Of a stretch of 64,000 nt of DNA, positions 9,220-18,025 are shown in pieces. The DNA lies in contig NZ_PJIN01000001.1 of the NCBI RefSeq assembly GCF_002929705.1, positions 685,244 to 749,243 on the forward strand. Direction: 5' to 3'. Under the pieces are notes generated by a model. The model ran no database searches. It was given only the letters and a program-made list of their open reading frames with translations, and was not told the DNA's origin. A program made the position numbers and the translations under genes. This DNA is from Arthrobacter sp. N199823. GTDB taxonomy: Bacteria; Actinomycetota; Actinomycetes; Actinomycetales; Micrococcaceae. Within the stretch, counting starts at the first letter, position 1, and the number at the start of each line of letters is the position of its first letter.

Positions 9220-9238
9220 TCAGGCAAGGCTACCCTTA
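9220..9238 (-). promoter_or_regulatory. Putative IdeR/DtxR iron box ahead of efeUOB
   Basis: Read on the minus strand the site is TAAGGGTAGCCTTGCCTGA. It matches 16 of 19 positions of the published IdeR/DtxR consensus TWAGGTWAGSCTWACCTWA. It lies 52-70 bases upstream of the efeU GTG, where a repressor could block the promoter. The match was made by eye. Confidence 0.7.
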
Positions 9239-9324
9239 GGCCGCCAAAATCTATAATTAGGCCAGCCAAGTGTTGCCTATTGGGAAGGGTATGCGCGGTG
9301 CCGGGGAGCGGGCCCTATCGGGGT

Positions 9325-10002
9325 TCACCAAATGTGCTCAGGGGCGTCCATGACAGTTGTCCCGGGTTCTGCTGGTGTCCACTGTTCGAACGGTTTGTCC
9401 AGAAGGTAGCGGTCACCGTCCTTCACGAGCGTTCGTGTTGCGGCATTTTCTGGGTTGTTCAGTGATTCGAAGTACTCCACCGACCAGTGGAACCAGCGCA
9501 TACAAAACAGTCGCATGGTCAGCCCGTGCGTCACGAACAGGGCGTTGGGCGCAGCATCAGCTTTGGCCCATTGGCGGAAGAGTGTCTCCATGAAGGACGA
9601 CACCCGGTCGTACACATCGGAGCCGGATTCGCCCTCGCGGAAGCGGTAGAAAAAGTGACCGTAGGCGTTGCGTAATTCCTTCTGATCGGCAATCTCCGCC
9701 GGGTTCTGGAAGTTGGCCCAGTCCTGCTCGCGCAGCCGCGGCTCCTCCATAGTGGTGTCCACGAGGTCGCCTAAGTTCATGGCTTCCAGCGTCTGATAGG
9801 CGCGCAAATACGGCGAAACGTAGACCCGGACCTTCTCCCCGTCGAGCTGCCTCCGGACCTTCTCGCCGGCAGCCTTCGCCTGCAAAACACCGAGTTCGGT
9901 CAGCGGAATTCGGTAGTCGGGCAGCCGGTTGTAAATGGTCTGGTCAACATTGGCCGCCGACTGTCCGTGCCGCACCATGATGATCTGTCGGGGAGCGCTC
10001 AT
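9325..10002 (-). CDS. Histidine phosphatase superfamily protein
   Basis: Branch 1 phosphatase fold related to phosphoglycerate mutase. The catalytic RHG motif is at the start (IIMVRHGQSAANVD) and the second catalytic His is in LFVTHGLTMRLF at about 167. The glutamate that completes the site is plausibly in EEPRLREQDW. At 225 residues it is a stand-alone enzyme. The substrate cannot be read from the sequence; small sugar phosphates and nucleotides are typical. It is divergent from the CPBP gene with about 45 bases between the starts. Confidence 0.85.
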   Translation of the reverse strand: MSAPRQIIMVRHGQSAANVDQTIYNRLPDYRIPLTELGVLQAKAAGEKVRRQLDGEKVRVYVSPYLRAYQTLEAMNLGDLVDTTMEEPRLREQDWANFQNPAEIADQKELRNAYGHFFYRFREGESGSDVYDRVSSFMETLFRQWAKADAAPNALFVTHGLTMRLFCMRWFHWSVEYFESLNNPENAATRTLVKDGDRYLLDKPFEQWTPAEPGTTVMDAPEHIW

Positions 10003-10048
10003 TCCCCGAGCTTACCGACTTGGCATGCACAACTGCGTCAGGAGCGGC

Positions 10049-10924
10049 ATGATTACCTCTATGACTGAACCGTTGCCTTCCTTCGCCAAGCACGACGGCG
10101 TTGCTCCCGCCAGTGCCCCCGTCGCCCCCGGTGCCGGGTCGCCACCGGCGCAAGGTGCCGCATCCGCCGTCGACCATCAAGGGTGGGGCACCAAATCCCG
10201 GCGACGCCTCATTACCGAGGTGCTGCTGGTGCTGGGCGTTTCGATCGGTCAATCGGCTGTGTATTCGGTGGTGTCGCTGCTGGACAAACTCAGCCGGGCG
10301 CCCATTTCTCAGGGGACCTCCACGCTTAACGTGGTCCGCAACAACCGTGAATTCTTTGATTTCACATACCAAATTCTGGACATCTTCTTCGCCTTGGTGC
10401 CTGTCATGCTGGTGTTTTATCTGCTGGCCGAGCCCGGGAAATCCGTGTTCCGCAGCATAGGACTGGACTGGCGGCATCCGCTGCGCGACGGTCTAGCTGC
10501 GTTGGGGTTGTTGGTGGTTATTGGGGTGCCGTCGCTGGGGCTTTATGCTGCCGGGCGGGCCATGGGGATCACTACCGAGATCATTCCCAGCGCCCTGAAT
10601 CAGTATTGGTGGACGGTGCCGGTCCTGGTGCTGTCGGCCATCCGGGCGGGTGTGCTGGAGGAGGTCATCCTCAACGGGTACCTGCTGGGTCGGCTGGCGA
10701 AAATTGGGCTGGGGCCCTGGGCCGCGATCGTGTTGGTGGCACTGCTCCGTGGAAGCTATCACCTGTACCAGGGGTTCGGGCCGTTCATTGGCAACGTGGC
10801 CATGGGCTTGCTGTTCGGCTGGGTCTACAAGAAGTGGGGCCGTGTGGCGCCGTTAGTGGTGGCGCACGCACTGGTGGATATCGCGGCGTTCACGCTGGGT
10901 CCGGCACTGGGCTTCGGCGGCTAG
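10049..10924 (+). CDS. CPBP-family intramembrane protease-like protein
   Basis: Multi-pass membrane protein of the CAAX protease/bacteriocin-processing (Abi) family. After a Pro/Ala-rich cytoplasmic head of about 50 residues there are about eight helices. Motif 1 reads LEEVILNGYLLGRL, so the usual EExxxR has Asn in place of Arg. Motif 2 is RGSYHLYQG and motif 3 is VVAHALVDIAAF. The start at 10049 has AGGAG 4 bases upstream; the ATG at 10061 is the alternative. The 5' part of the longest frame would overlap the divergent phosphatase gene and was left out. Substrate unknown. Confidence 0.8.
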   Translation: MITSMTEPLPSFAKHDGVAPASAPVAPGAGSPPAQGAASAVDHQGWGTKSRRRLITEVLLVLGVSIGQSAVYSVVSLLDKLSRAPISQGTSTLNVVRNNREFFDFTYQILDIFFALVPVMLVFYLLAEPGKSVFRSIGLDWRHPLRDGLAALGLLVVIGVPSLGLYAAGRAMGITTEIIPSALNQYWWTVPVLVLSAIRAGVLEEVILNGYLLGRLAKIGLGPWAAIVLVALLRGSYHLYQGFGPFIGNVAMGLLFGWVYKKWGRVAPLVVAHALVDIAAFTLGPALGFGG

Positions 10925-10957
10925 CACTCGCCGCCGTCCGCTGCCGATGCCGCGCTC

Positions 10958-11067
10958 GGGGGTAGAAGTTACCAAACGCGGCCGCTAACCCCGTTTAACT
11001 CAAACGTGGGGGTAGTTGTTAGCTTTCGCCCCCGGTAGACCACGGGCAAAAGGTAACAACTACCCCC
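10958..11067. repeat. GGGGGTAGnnGTTA repeats forming a palindrome between convergent genes
   Basis: The 14-mer GGGGGTAGTTGTTA at 11008-11021 is exactly inverted at 11054-11067. The inner arms continue with partial pairing (GCTTTCGCCC against GGGCAAAAGG). A direct copy, GGGGGTAGAAGTTA, lies 50 bases upstream at 10958-10971. The block fills the gap between the CPBP gene and the convergent VOC gene and could terminate both. Confidence 0.8.
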
Positions 11068-11079
11068 TCAACTCAAAAA

Positions 11080-11718
11080 CTAGATGGTCACCGGGCCGTT
11101 GGCCGTTTCAAAGGTGACGCTCATGATGCCGGGGGTGCCTCGCGGTGCGATCCACTCCACGGCGACATCGTTCAACGGCGCCTCGACGGGCTCACCCAAC
11201 CACTCGGTGACGCGTTCGGCGCTGCCAGCGATGGTCAGCGAGGACAGGCGCACCTCGGAGGGCCGCGCCAGCGAGGGATGCAATGCAGGATCGCCTTCCC
11301 ATTTGAGCATGTAGGGCACCTGCGGGTCCGCGATCAGGCCCTTGATGCCGATCTGCTGCCAGATCAACTCTTGGCCGTCTGGGAACTTGCGGTTACCCGG
11401 AACTGCGCTGCGGCCCAGTCGTTCCTCGAACGGGGCCAGATCGTCCACGGCCACGCACCAGCCCATCCAGCCGCCGCCCGCAGCGGAGCGGGCCTGCACG
11501 GCCTGTCCGAACGGTGCCTTGTCCGATGCCGGGTGGTTGAGGCACTCCACGATCTCCAAATAATGGTGGTCCGTGAGAGGAATAATCATATTGCGGGTGC
11601 CGAAACGGGGGTGCACACCACCCTTCACCGCCTTGACCCCGAGGGCTGTTGCGATTCGCTCCGTAGTGGCAGCCAATCCGTCTGATTCACTGGCGTAAGA
11701 AACATGATCCATTCGCAT
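11080..11718 (-). CDS. VOC-superfamily (glyoxalase-like) protein
   Basis: The N-terminus MDHVSYASESDGLAATTERIATALG and the segment RNMIIPLTDHHYLEIVECLNHP resemble the glyoxalase-like fold, where His and Glu residues bind a metal. The 212 residues fit two halves of the fold, the second starting near EVRLSSLTIAGSAERVTEWLG. No substrate can be inferred. It is divergent from tex, with about 115 bases between starts. An in-frame ATG 6 bases further in is an equally good start. Confidence 0.75.
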   Translation of the reverse strand: MRMDHVSYASESDGLAATTERIATALGVKAVKGGVHPRFGTRNMIIPLTDHHYLEIVECLNHPASDKAPFGQAVQARSAAGGGWMGWCVAVDDLAPFEERLGRSAVPGNRKFPDGQELIWQQIGIKGLIADPQVPYMLKWEGDPALHPSLARPSEVRLSSLTIAGSAERVTEWLGEPVEAPLNDVAVEWIAPRGTPGIMSVTFETANGPVTI

Positions 11719-11833
11719 AACTTCATCTTGGCACTTTGTGATCCGGCTCTCGACTTAGCGTTACCTAACTCACATGGGATGTGTGATGTTGCGGGGGTCC
11801 CGGAGAGCCTGCGCCGTGGGGCAGAATTGGAGA

Positions 11834-14386
11834 GTGAACCAGAGCCCTGCACCCCTGAATCTGCCCACCGCCGCCGCCCAGGCCGAGCGCATCATCAACA
11901 CCATTGCCGCTGAGCTGGGTGTGCGCCCCGCTCAGGTCCGTGCCGCCATTGGACTGATGGACGACGGCGCTAGCGTCCCCTTTATTGCCCGGTACAGAAA
12001 AGAAGCCACCGGTACCCTCGACGACACCCAGCTACGTGAGCTGGACGAACGCCTCCGGTACCTGCGCGAATTGGAGGCCCGCCGCGTAGTTGTCCTGGAA
12101 ACCATTCACGGGCTCGGGAAGCTGACTCAGGCCCTGCGCCGTTCCGTGGAAGCCGCCGCCACGAAGTCCGAACTGGAGGATTTGTACCTCCCGTACAAAT
12201 CAACGCGCAAGACCAAGGCTGATACCGCTCGCGAGGCCGGGTTGGAACCGCTGCTGGATGCACTGCTGGGAGATCCAGCGAAGTTCCCGGCCGTTGCAGC
12301 GGATGCATTTGTCAGCACAGAGCGCGGGGTGGCCACAGCAGACGATGCCTTGGCGGGTGCCCGGGCCATCCTGATTGAACGCGCCGGCCAGGATGCGGCG
12401 CTGGTCGGTGAGTTGCGTGAAAGGCTTTGGAAAACCGGCCGGCTGCGTTCCACCGTCAAGGCCGGTAAGGACGCCGACGGGGAGAAGTTCAAAGACTACT
12501 TTGACTTCGCTCAACCACCGCACACCCTGCCCAGCCACCGCGTACTGGCCTTGCTGCGAGGTGAAAAGGAGGGCGCGCTTTCGCTGGATCTTGCTGAGGG
12601 CGACACCCGTGACAAGGAGGCAACAGCCCAAGCCCGCGCGGCGTACGAGAACGCTGTAGCCCGCTCCTTGGGCATCGCCGAATCCGGACGCGGCGCCGAT
12701 GCCTGGTTGATGACAGGTGCCCGGTTGGCTTGGCGCACCCGCATTCTCACCCGATTGTCAGTGGATCTGCGCGTTCGGTTGTTCCAAAGCGCCGAAGAGG
12801 AATCGGTGCGTGTGTTTGCCGCTAATCTGCGCGACGTTCTGCTCGCAGCCCCCGCTGGCAACCGTGCCACACTTGGGCTTGATCCGGGACTTCGCACGGG
12901 CACCAAGGTGGCTGTTGTGGACGGCACCGGTCAGGTGAGCGCCACCGAGACTATCTATCCCCATGCGCCGGCCAAGCGCTGGAATGAAGCACTCGCCACC
13001 TTGGTATCGCTGTGCCAAAGGCATGAGGTGGAGCTGATTGCCATAGGCAATGGAACTGCCAGCCGCGAGACTGACAAGCTGGCCACTGAACTTGTGGCCG
13101 AACTCAAGCGCGTCAACCCCGACCGTTTGGTCACCAAGCTGGTGGTCTCCGAGGCAGGTGCCTCAGTTTATTCGGCGTCGGCGCTAGCCAGTGCGGAGCT
13201 GCCCGGCATGGATGTCTCCCTACGTGGAGCCGTGTCCATCGCGCGTCGATTGCAAGATCCGTTGGCCGAGTTGGTCAAGATTGAGCCCAAATCCATCGGC
13301 GTCGGCCAGTATCAGCATGACCTCACCCCGGCCAAGCTGGACCGCTCGCTCGACGCCGTGGTTGAAGACTGTGTGAACGCGGTGGGAGTTGACCTGAACA
13401 CGGCCTCGCCGGCGCTCCTGGCGAGGGTGGCCGGCGTCGGGCCTCTTTTGAGCGAAAATATTGTGGCTCACCGCAATGCGAACGGCCCCTTCAGTAAGCG
13501 CCGCGAGCTGCTCAAGGTGGCTCGGTTGGGTCCCAAAGCGTTTGAACAATGCGCTGGATTCCTGCGGATCACCGGGGGAGCGGAGCCGCTCGACGCCTCC
13601 AGCGTTCACCCCGAAGCGTACGGTGTGGCCCGGAAGATTCTCGCCGCAGCCGGGGCCAAAACTCAGGAGATCGCCGGAGGAGTGGGTGCTGTTGCGTCCG
13701 TGAACCCTGCCCAATTCATTGAGGGTGAGTTCGGTCTGCCCACTGTCAAGGACATCATCGCCGAGCTGCAAAAGCCCGGCCGCGACCCCCGGCCGCGCTT
13801 TGAGACGGCCACTTTCACTGACGGCATCGAGAAAATCACCGATCTGCACCCGGGCATGATCTTGGAAGGCACCGTCTCCAATGTGGCCGCGTTTGGCGCC
13901 TTTGTGGACATTGGCGTGCACCAAGATGGCCTGGTGCATGTCTCGGCCATGAGCAACAGCTTCGTTTCCGACCCGCACACCGTCGTCAAATCCGGTCAGG
14001 TGGTGCGCGTGAAAGTGTTGGAAGTGGAGCCGGATCGCAAGCGGATTTCGCTCACCCTGCGCCTGGACGACGAGGTTGGAGCTGGTGCGAAGTCGGGATC
14101 TCCTGCTGGCTCCCGAGGCGCGCCCCGGGAACGTGGCGGGAAGTCCGACGGCGGCTCCCGCACTTCAGGGCGCCCCTCACCTGCGGGTGGCGGAGCCAAG
14201 GGTGCCCCTCGTGCTGGGCAGTCCGGCTCGGCCCAGCCGCGCTCCCCGCAATCCGGTTCGGCCCAGTCTGGTTCGGCCCAACCAGCGGCACGCCAGAAAG
14301 GTGCCCAGCAAGGGCGTCCCGGCGCTGCGCCGTCGGCCAATACGGCCATGGCTGAGGCGTTGCGACGGGCGGGCTTGGGCAAGTAA
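11834..14386 (+). CDS. tex: Tex-family RNA-binding transcription accessory protein
   Basis: Large nucleic-acid-binding protein. In order: the helical Tex N-terminal region (about 10-300), a YqgF/RNase H-like domain opening with TLGLDPGLRTGTKVAVVDGTG, the helix-hairpin-helix region with VDLNTASPALLARVAGVGPLLSENIV, and an S1 domain at about 675-745 (LHPGMILEGTVSNVAAFGAFVDIGV). The last 100 residues are a Gly, Ser, Pro and Gln-rich tail with repeated GSAQ units, likely disordered and RNA-binding. The GTG at 11834 keeps the expected N-terminus; its upstream GGAG is close, so the start is uncertain. Tex proteins affect transcription and stress tolerance. Confidence 0.9.
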   Translation: MNQSPAPLNLPTAAAQAERIINTIAAELGVRPAQVRAAIGLMDDGASVPFIARYRKEATGTLDDTQLRELDERLRYLRELEARRVVVLETIHGLGKLTQALRRSVEAAATKSELEDLYLPYKSTRKTKADTAREAGLEPLLDALLGDPAKFPAVAADAFVSTERGVATADDALAGARAILIERAGQDAALVGELRERLWKTGRLRSTVKAGKDADGEKFKDYFDFAQPPHTLPSHRVLALLRGEKEGALSLDLAEGDTRDKEATAQARAAYENAVARSLGIAESGRGADAWLMTGARLAWRTRILTRLSVDLRVRLFQSAEEESVRVFAANLRDVLLAAPAGNRATLGLDPGLRTGTKVAVVDGTGQVSATETIYPHAPAKRWNEALATLVSLCQRHEVELIAIGNGTASRETDKLATELVAELKRVNPDRLVTKLVVSEAGASVYSASALASAELPGMDVSLRGAVSIARRLQDPLAELVKIEPKSIGVGQYQHDLTPAKLDRSLDAVVEDCVNAVGVDLNTASPALLARVAGVGPLLSENIVAHRNANGPFSKRRELLKVARLGPKAFEQCAGFLRITGGAEPLDASSVHPEAYGVARKILAAAGAKTQEIAGGVGAVASVNPAQFIEGEFGLPTVKDIIAELQKPGRDPRPRFETATFTDGIEKITDLHPGMILEGTVSNVAAFGAFVDIGVHQDGLVHVSAMSNSFVSDPHTVVKSGQVVRVKVLEVEPDRKRISLTLRLDDEVGAGAKSGSPAGSRGAPRERGGKSDGGSRTSGRPSPAGGGAKGAPRAGQSGSAQPRSPQSGSAQSGSAQPAARQKGAQQGRPGAAPSANTAMAEALRRAGLGK

Positions 14387-14400
14387 CCCCTCTGGGTGCG

Positions 14401-14469
14401 TCGAGTGTCCGCATAATGTCGCTTTGGAGGCTCAAAATGGCCTCTAAGTGGCATTATCTGGACACTCGA
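14401..14469. repeat. Palindrome after tex, same family as 4804-4870
   Basis: The arms 14401-14430 and 14441-14469 pair over most of their length. The outer arm TCGAGTGTCCGCATAATG differs from the element at 4804 by one base in the shared part, and the closing arm is CATTATCTGGACACTCGA. The inner stem differs from the first copy. There is no T-tract. It lies between tex and the metY riboswitch, two genes on the same strand. Confidence 0.8.
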
Positions 14470-14615
14470 GGGTCAAAGGGGCCCCAGATGCCGGCCATCA
14501 GTCACTAATTCAGTCGGTCTCACTTTTTGTGCGGATTTTCAAACACATGTTCGCCAATAGTCATAAACTCGTCATAATCTTGCGGCTTTCCGCGCGATCT
14601 TCCACACTGGATGCA

Positions 14616-14730
14616 GGTCATGAGTGTCAGCGAATAGCCCCGGCTTGCTGACCGGCAACCCTCCTTCCGCGGTGGGGTGCCCCGGGTGAAGACCAGGCAC
14701 CGAACCGACCGGTTCACGGTGCAAGCGCGG
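14616..14730 (+). promoter_or_regulatory. SAM-IV riboswitch
   Basis: The RNA from GGTCATGAGTG (14616) through the closing GTGAAGACC (14686-14694) reproduces the SAM-IV core: GCCCCGGCTTGCTGACCGGC, then AACCCTCC, then the CGCGGTGGGGTGCCCCGGG arm. The class-specific 3' hairpin GCACCG...CGGTGC follows at 14697-14722, and the tail GCAAGCGCGG ends the motif. It lies about 80 bases ahead of metY, the expected target, so high S-adenosylmethionine should reduce expression of metY-metX. Identified from memory of the family consensus; a short minus-strand open frame over it is a shadow. Confidence 0.88.
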
Positions 14731-14810
14731 GCCATACTCCATAAGGACTTTCCGGCAGCGATGCGCAGGAAGGCCTTTGCCGTAGGCCACTAGTGTGAAG
14801 GAATCCATCC

Positions 14811-16133
14811 ATGAGTAACGGTTGGTCATTTGAAACCCGTCAGATCCACGCAGGCCAGGAGCCGGACGTCACCACCGGCGCGCGAGCCTTGCCGATCTAT
14901 CAGACAAGTTCGTTCGTGTTCCCCTCGGCCGAGAGTGCAGCGGCACGGTTCGCGCTAGCTGAACTGGAGCCGATCTACACGCGCATTGGCAACCCCACCC
15001 AGGACGCCGTTGAGCAGCGCATCGCCAGCCTCGAAGGTGGAGTCGGCGCGCTCCTGCTGGCATCTGGGCAGGCAGCAACCACTTTCGCAATCCTGAACAT
15101 TGCCGAGGCCGGTGACCACATTGTCTCCAGCCCCAGCGTCTACGGTGGCACGTTCAACTTGCTGGCCCACTCGCTGAAGAAGCTCGGCATCGAGACCACC
15201 TTCGTCTCGGACCCCGACAACTTGGATGAATGGCGTGCAGCCGTCCGCCCGAACACCAAGGCGTTCTTCGGCGAGACTGTCTCCAATCCCCGCCAGGACG
15301 TGCTTGACCTCGAAAACATCAGTGCCATCGCCCACGAAGCCGGCGTGCCTCTCATTGTGGACAACACCCTCGCTACCCCGTACCTGATCCGTCCCATCGA
15401 GTGGGGAGCCGACATTGTCATCCACTCGGCCACCAAGTACCTGGGCGGACACGGCACAGCCATCGGTGGCGTGATTGTGGACAGCGGAAACTTTGACTTC
15501 GCCGCCAGCCCCGAGAAGTTCCCCGGATTCAACACCCCGGATGAGACGTACAACGGCCTGGTTTACGCTCGCGATCTCGGCGTGGGCAGTGCACTGGGCG
15601 CCAACCTGGCCTTCATCCTCAAGGCACGCGTCCAGCTGCTTCGCGATCTCGGCTCGGCCATCTCCCCGTTCAACGCCTTCCTCATTGCCCAAGGCATCGA
15701 GACGCTGAGCCTGCGCGTGGAACGCCACGTCAGCAACGCCGTCGAGGTGGCCACGTGGCTTGAAGGCAATGAAAACGTTGAAGCAGTGGCTTACTCTGGC
15801 ATCCCCTCCAGCCCTTGGTTTGAGCGTGGCCGCAAGTACGGTCCCAAGGGCACCGGCGCGGTTGTGGCCTTCGATATCAAGGGCGGTGCCGAAGCAGGCA
15901 CGCGCTTTGTTGACGGACTGGAACTGCACTCACACGTTGCCAACTTAGGTGACGTGCGCTCTCTGGTCATCCACCCGGCGTCGACCACTCATGCTCAGCT
16001 CTCACCCGAGCAGCAGCTGGCCGCTGGTGTGCGCCCGGGGCTGGTCCGCCTGTCGGTCGGCTTGGAAAACATCGCAGACATCATCGCAGACCTTGAAGCC
16101 GGATTCCGCGCTGCAAAGTCTTCAGTGAACTAA
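14811..16133 (+). CDS. metY: O-acetylhomoserine sulfhydrylase (MetY)
   Basis: PLP enzyme that makes homocysteine from O-acetylhomoserine and sulfide in methionine synthesis. It has the Cys/Met metabolism PLP fold: YTRIGNPTQDAVEQRIASLEGG near the N-terminus, and the Schiff-base Lys at about 209 in IHSATKYLGGHGTAIGG. The 440 residues match the MetY branch; cystathionine gamma-synthases are nearer 380-390. The ATG has AAGGAA upstream. It is followed directly by metX, which makes its substrate, and preceded by a SAM-IV riboswitch. Confidence 0.93.
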   Translation: MSNGWSFETRQIHAGQEPDVTTGARALPIYQTSSFVFPSAESAAARFALAELEPIYTRIGNPTQDAVEQRIASLEGGVGALLLASGQAATTFAILNIAEAGDHIVSSPSVYGGTFNLLAHSLKKLGIETTFVSDPDNLDEWRAAVRPNTKAFFGETVSNPRQDVLDLENISAIAHEAGVPLIVDNTLATPYLIRPIEWGADIVIHSATKYLGGHGTAIGGVIVDSGNFDFAASPEKFPGFNTPDETYNGLVYARDLGVGSALGANLAFILKARVQLLRDLGSAISPFNAFLIAQGIETLSLRVERHVSNAVEVATWLEGNENVEAVAYSGIPSSPWFERGRKYGPKGTGAVVAFDIKGGAEAGTRFVDGLELHSHVANLGDVRSLVIHPASTTHAQLSPEQQLAAGVRPGLVRLSVGLENIADIIADLEAGFRAAKSSVN

Positions 16134-17363
16134 GTGACTCAAGTGATTGACTCGGCTTCGGAGCGGAACACGATTTCCCCTGGCGTTGAAATTGGTGTTG
16201 AAACGCCAGCTCCCGAGCCCGACGGCGGTCCCTGGTCGGCCGCCGTTGGGCGCGGGGGTGGCGTGCTGCGCTCCATCCACATTGGTGCGTTGCCACTGGA
16301 AGCCGGAGGCGAACTGCCGTCGGTGAGCATGGCGTTCGAATGCTGGGGGACTCTCAATGCCGCCGGTGACAACGCCGTGCTGATCCAACACGCCCTGACC
16401 GGCAGTACCCACGTCAGCCGAGGCGATTCCGATGAAGACGGTTGGTGGGAAGGCCTGGTAGGTCCGGGCGAAGTCATCGACACCAACAAGTACTTTGTGG
16501 TGTGTGCCAACATGATTGGCGGCTGCTACGGAACCACCGGCCCCTCCAGCATTGCCGCCGATGGCAAACCGTACGGCTCCAGGTTCCCGTTTGTCACCAT
16601 CCGCGATTCCGTTGACGCGGAAGCACGCCTGGCTGACAGGCTCGGTATCACTACCTGGTACGCCGTCATTGGCGGATCCATGGGTGGCGCGAGGGCTCTG
16701 GAATGGGCTGTGAGCTACCCGGAGCGTGTCCAGCGTTGCGCCGTGGTGGCCTCCTGTGCTGCCAGTACGGCCGAACAAATTGCTTTTGCCCAAGCTCAGG
16801 TGCTCGCAATCCGGCAGGATCCTCACTTTGCTGGCGGGGACTACTACGAGGGGGCTGCCCCCGTCGCCGGGCTAGGGCTGGCGCGCCGCATTGCCCATAT
16901 CACCTACCGTTCCGAAGCTGAGATGGGTGGCCGTTTTGGCCGTAAGGCCCAGGACGACGGCGGCACCATCAGTCATGCGCGCACCGCACCTTTCGCAGCG
17001 GGCCGTGCAGCTGATGGCCGCTACCAGATCGAAAGCTATTTGGATCACCAGGCACACAAGCTGGTGGGCCGCTTTGATGCCAATAGCTACATTGTCATCA
17101 CCGAGGCACTCATGAGCCACGATGTCACGCGTGGCAGGGGAACCTTGGAGGAGGCCCTGGCTGTGGCCGCCGATGTGGAGTTCGTGGTGGCCGCCGTCAA
17201 GAGCGACAGGCTCTACTTCCCCTCTCAATCTGAGGAATTGGCTGCCGCACTTCCCGGCGAAGTTGTGGTGGGACACATTGATTCGCCCATTGGCCATGAC
17301 GGCTTCCTGACAGAAGTTGCCGCAGTGGGCGCCCTCTTGCGGGATTCATTCTTCGCAGCCTAG
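16134..17363 (+). CDS. metX: Homoserine O-acetyltransferase (MetX)
   Basis: Alpha/beta-hydrolase-fold enzyme that acetylates homoserine from acetyl-CoA, the step before MetY. The nucleophile Ser at about 182 sits in VIGGSMGGARALEW. The triad Asp is in VKSDRLYFPSQ and the His in SPIGHDGFLTEVAA. The QHALTGSTHVS segment is typical of the family. The GTG start follows the metY TAA with no spacer, so the two are co-translated under the same riboswitch. Length 409, slightly long because of about 30 extra N-terminal residues. Confidence 0.93.
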   Translation: MTQVIDSASERNTISPGVEIGVETPAPEPDGGPWSAAVGRGGGVLRSIHIGALPLEAGGELPSVSMAFECWGTLNAAGDNAVLIQHALTGSTHVSRGDSDEDGWWEGLVGPGEVIDTNKYFVVCANMIGGCYGTTGPSSIAADGKPYGSRFPFVTIRDSVDAEARLADRLGITTWYAVIGGSMGGARALEWAVSYPERVQRCAVVASCAASTAEQIAFAQAQVLAIRQDPHFAGGDYYEGAAPVAGLGLARRIAHITYRSEAEMGGRFGRKAQDDGGTISHARTAPFAAGRAADGRYQIESYLDHQAHKLVGRFDANSYIVITEALMSHDVTRGRGTLEEALAVAADVEFVVAAVKSDRLYFPSQSEELAAALPGEVVVGHIDSPIGHDGFLTEVAAVGALLRDSFFAA

Positions 17364-17412
17364 GTGGCCGAGGTCTTGAACGCCTGGGCCTTGAAATCTA
17401 GCTCTTGAACGC

Positions 17413-17460
17413 TTAAATAATGGTTGGTCCCACCCTGCGGTGGGACCAACCATTATTTAA
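17413..17460. terminator. Bidirectional terminator between metX and the SHOCT gene
   Basis: A perfect 22-bp stem: arms 17413-17434 and 17439-17460 around the loop ctgc. The stem ends in TTAAATAATGG, so each strand has an A/T-rich edge. It lies between convergent genes and is well placed to stop both transcripts. Confidence 0.88.
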
Positions 17461-17472
17461 GAAGCTATTTGG

Positions 17473-17904
17473 CTAGAAGTTCTTGAAGATCGTTTCGCGG
17501 TGAACGGCGTACTGCTCAGCAGTCACTTGACCGTTGCGGCGGGCGGTATCCAACTCGTCGAGTTGGCGCTTGAGCTCTGCTTCGGCCCGCATACGCTCGT
17601 TGGCGAATCCGGTGGTCTGGTGACCGTGGGAGGTGTCGTAGTTGTTCAGCGGAACACCGTTGAGCAAGGTGCCCACATACGGGGCGTTCGTGGGCTGGTG
17701 GGCTACCCCGGTCCGGCCGGACGGCTTCGTGGCCGCGTAGGGATTAGCGCGCTGTTCGCGCTTTTTGCGAGAGGCGGCTTTGATCAACGAGCTCAGCAGC
17801 ACCACGCCAATGATGATCAGCACAAAATAGGGAGGGGTACTAAAGGAACTACTGTTCGATGCGGCAACAGTGCCAGCAGCTAGTGGCTCAAACATAAGCG
17901 TCAC
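17473..17904 (-). CDS. Small membrane protein with C-terminal SHOCT domain
   Basis: A 143-residue protein with one membrane helix at about 27-43 (FVLIIIGVVLLSSLIKAA) followed by a basic stretch. The last 35 residues, KRQLDELDTARRNGQVTAEQYAVHRETIF, match the short C-terminal (SHOCT) domain, which mediates oligomerisation. GTG start with GAGG 7 bases upstream. No specific role can be given. Confidence 0.75.
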   Translation of the reverse strand: MTLMFEPLAAGTVAASNSSSFSTPPYFVLIIIGVVLLSSLIKAASRKKREQRANPYAATKPSGRTGVAHQPTNAPYVGTLLNGVPLNNYDTSHGHQTTGFANERMRAEAELKRQLDELDTARRNGQVTAEQYAVHRETIFKNF

Positions 17905-18025
17905 AATGCACCTCTTCTAGGTAGGGCGCACCTACAAACTGCGCTTCACCCCATCCTAGTCGTGAATGCCCGCGGACCCATGGCGTGCCGCGGGCACGGT
18001 CAGCAGCGCCCCGCAACGCCGGGCC

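Noticed and set aside
11755-11780. Iron box in TTAGCGTTACCTAA before tex
   Set aside because: It has only TTAG/CTAA ends with the wrong spacing and lacks the central AGnCT of the DtxR consensus.
14520-14735. Minus-strand open frame of 71 codons ending in CIQCGRSRGKPQDYDEF
   Set aside because: It lies across the SAM-IV riboswitch on the other strand and lacks a good ribosome site. The RNA explains the conservation better.
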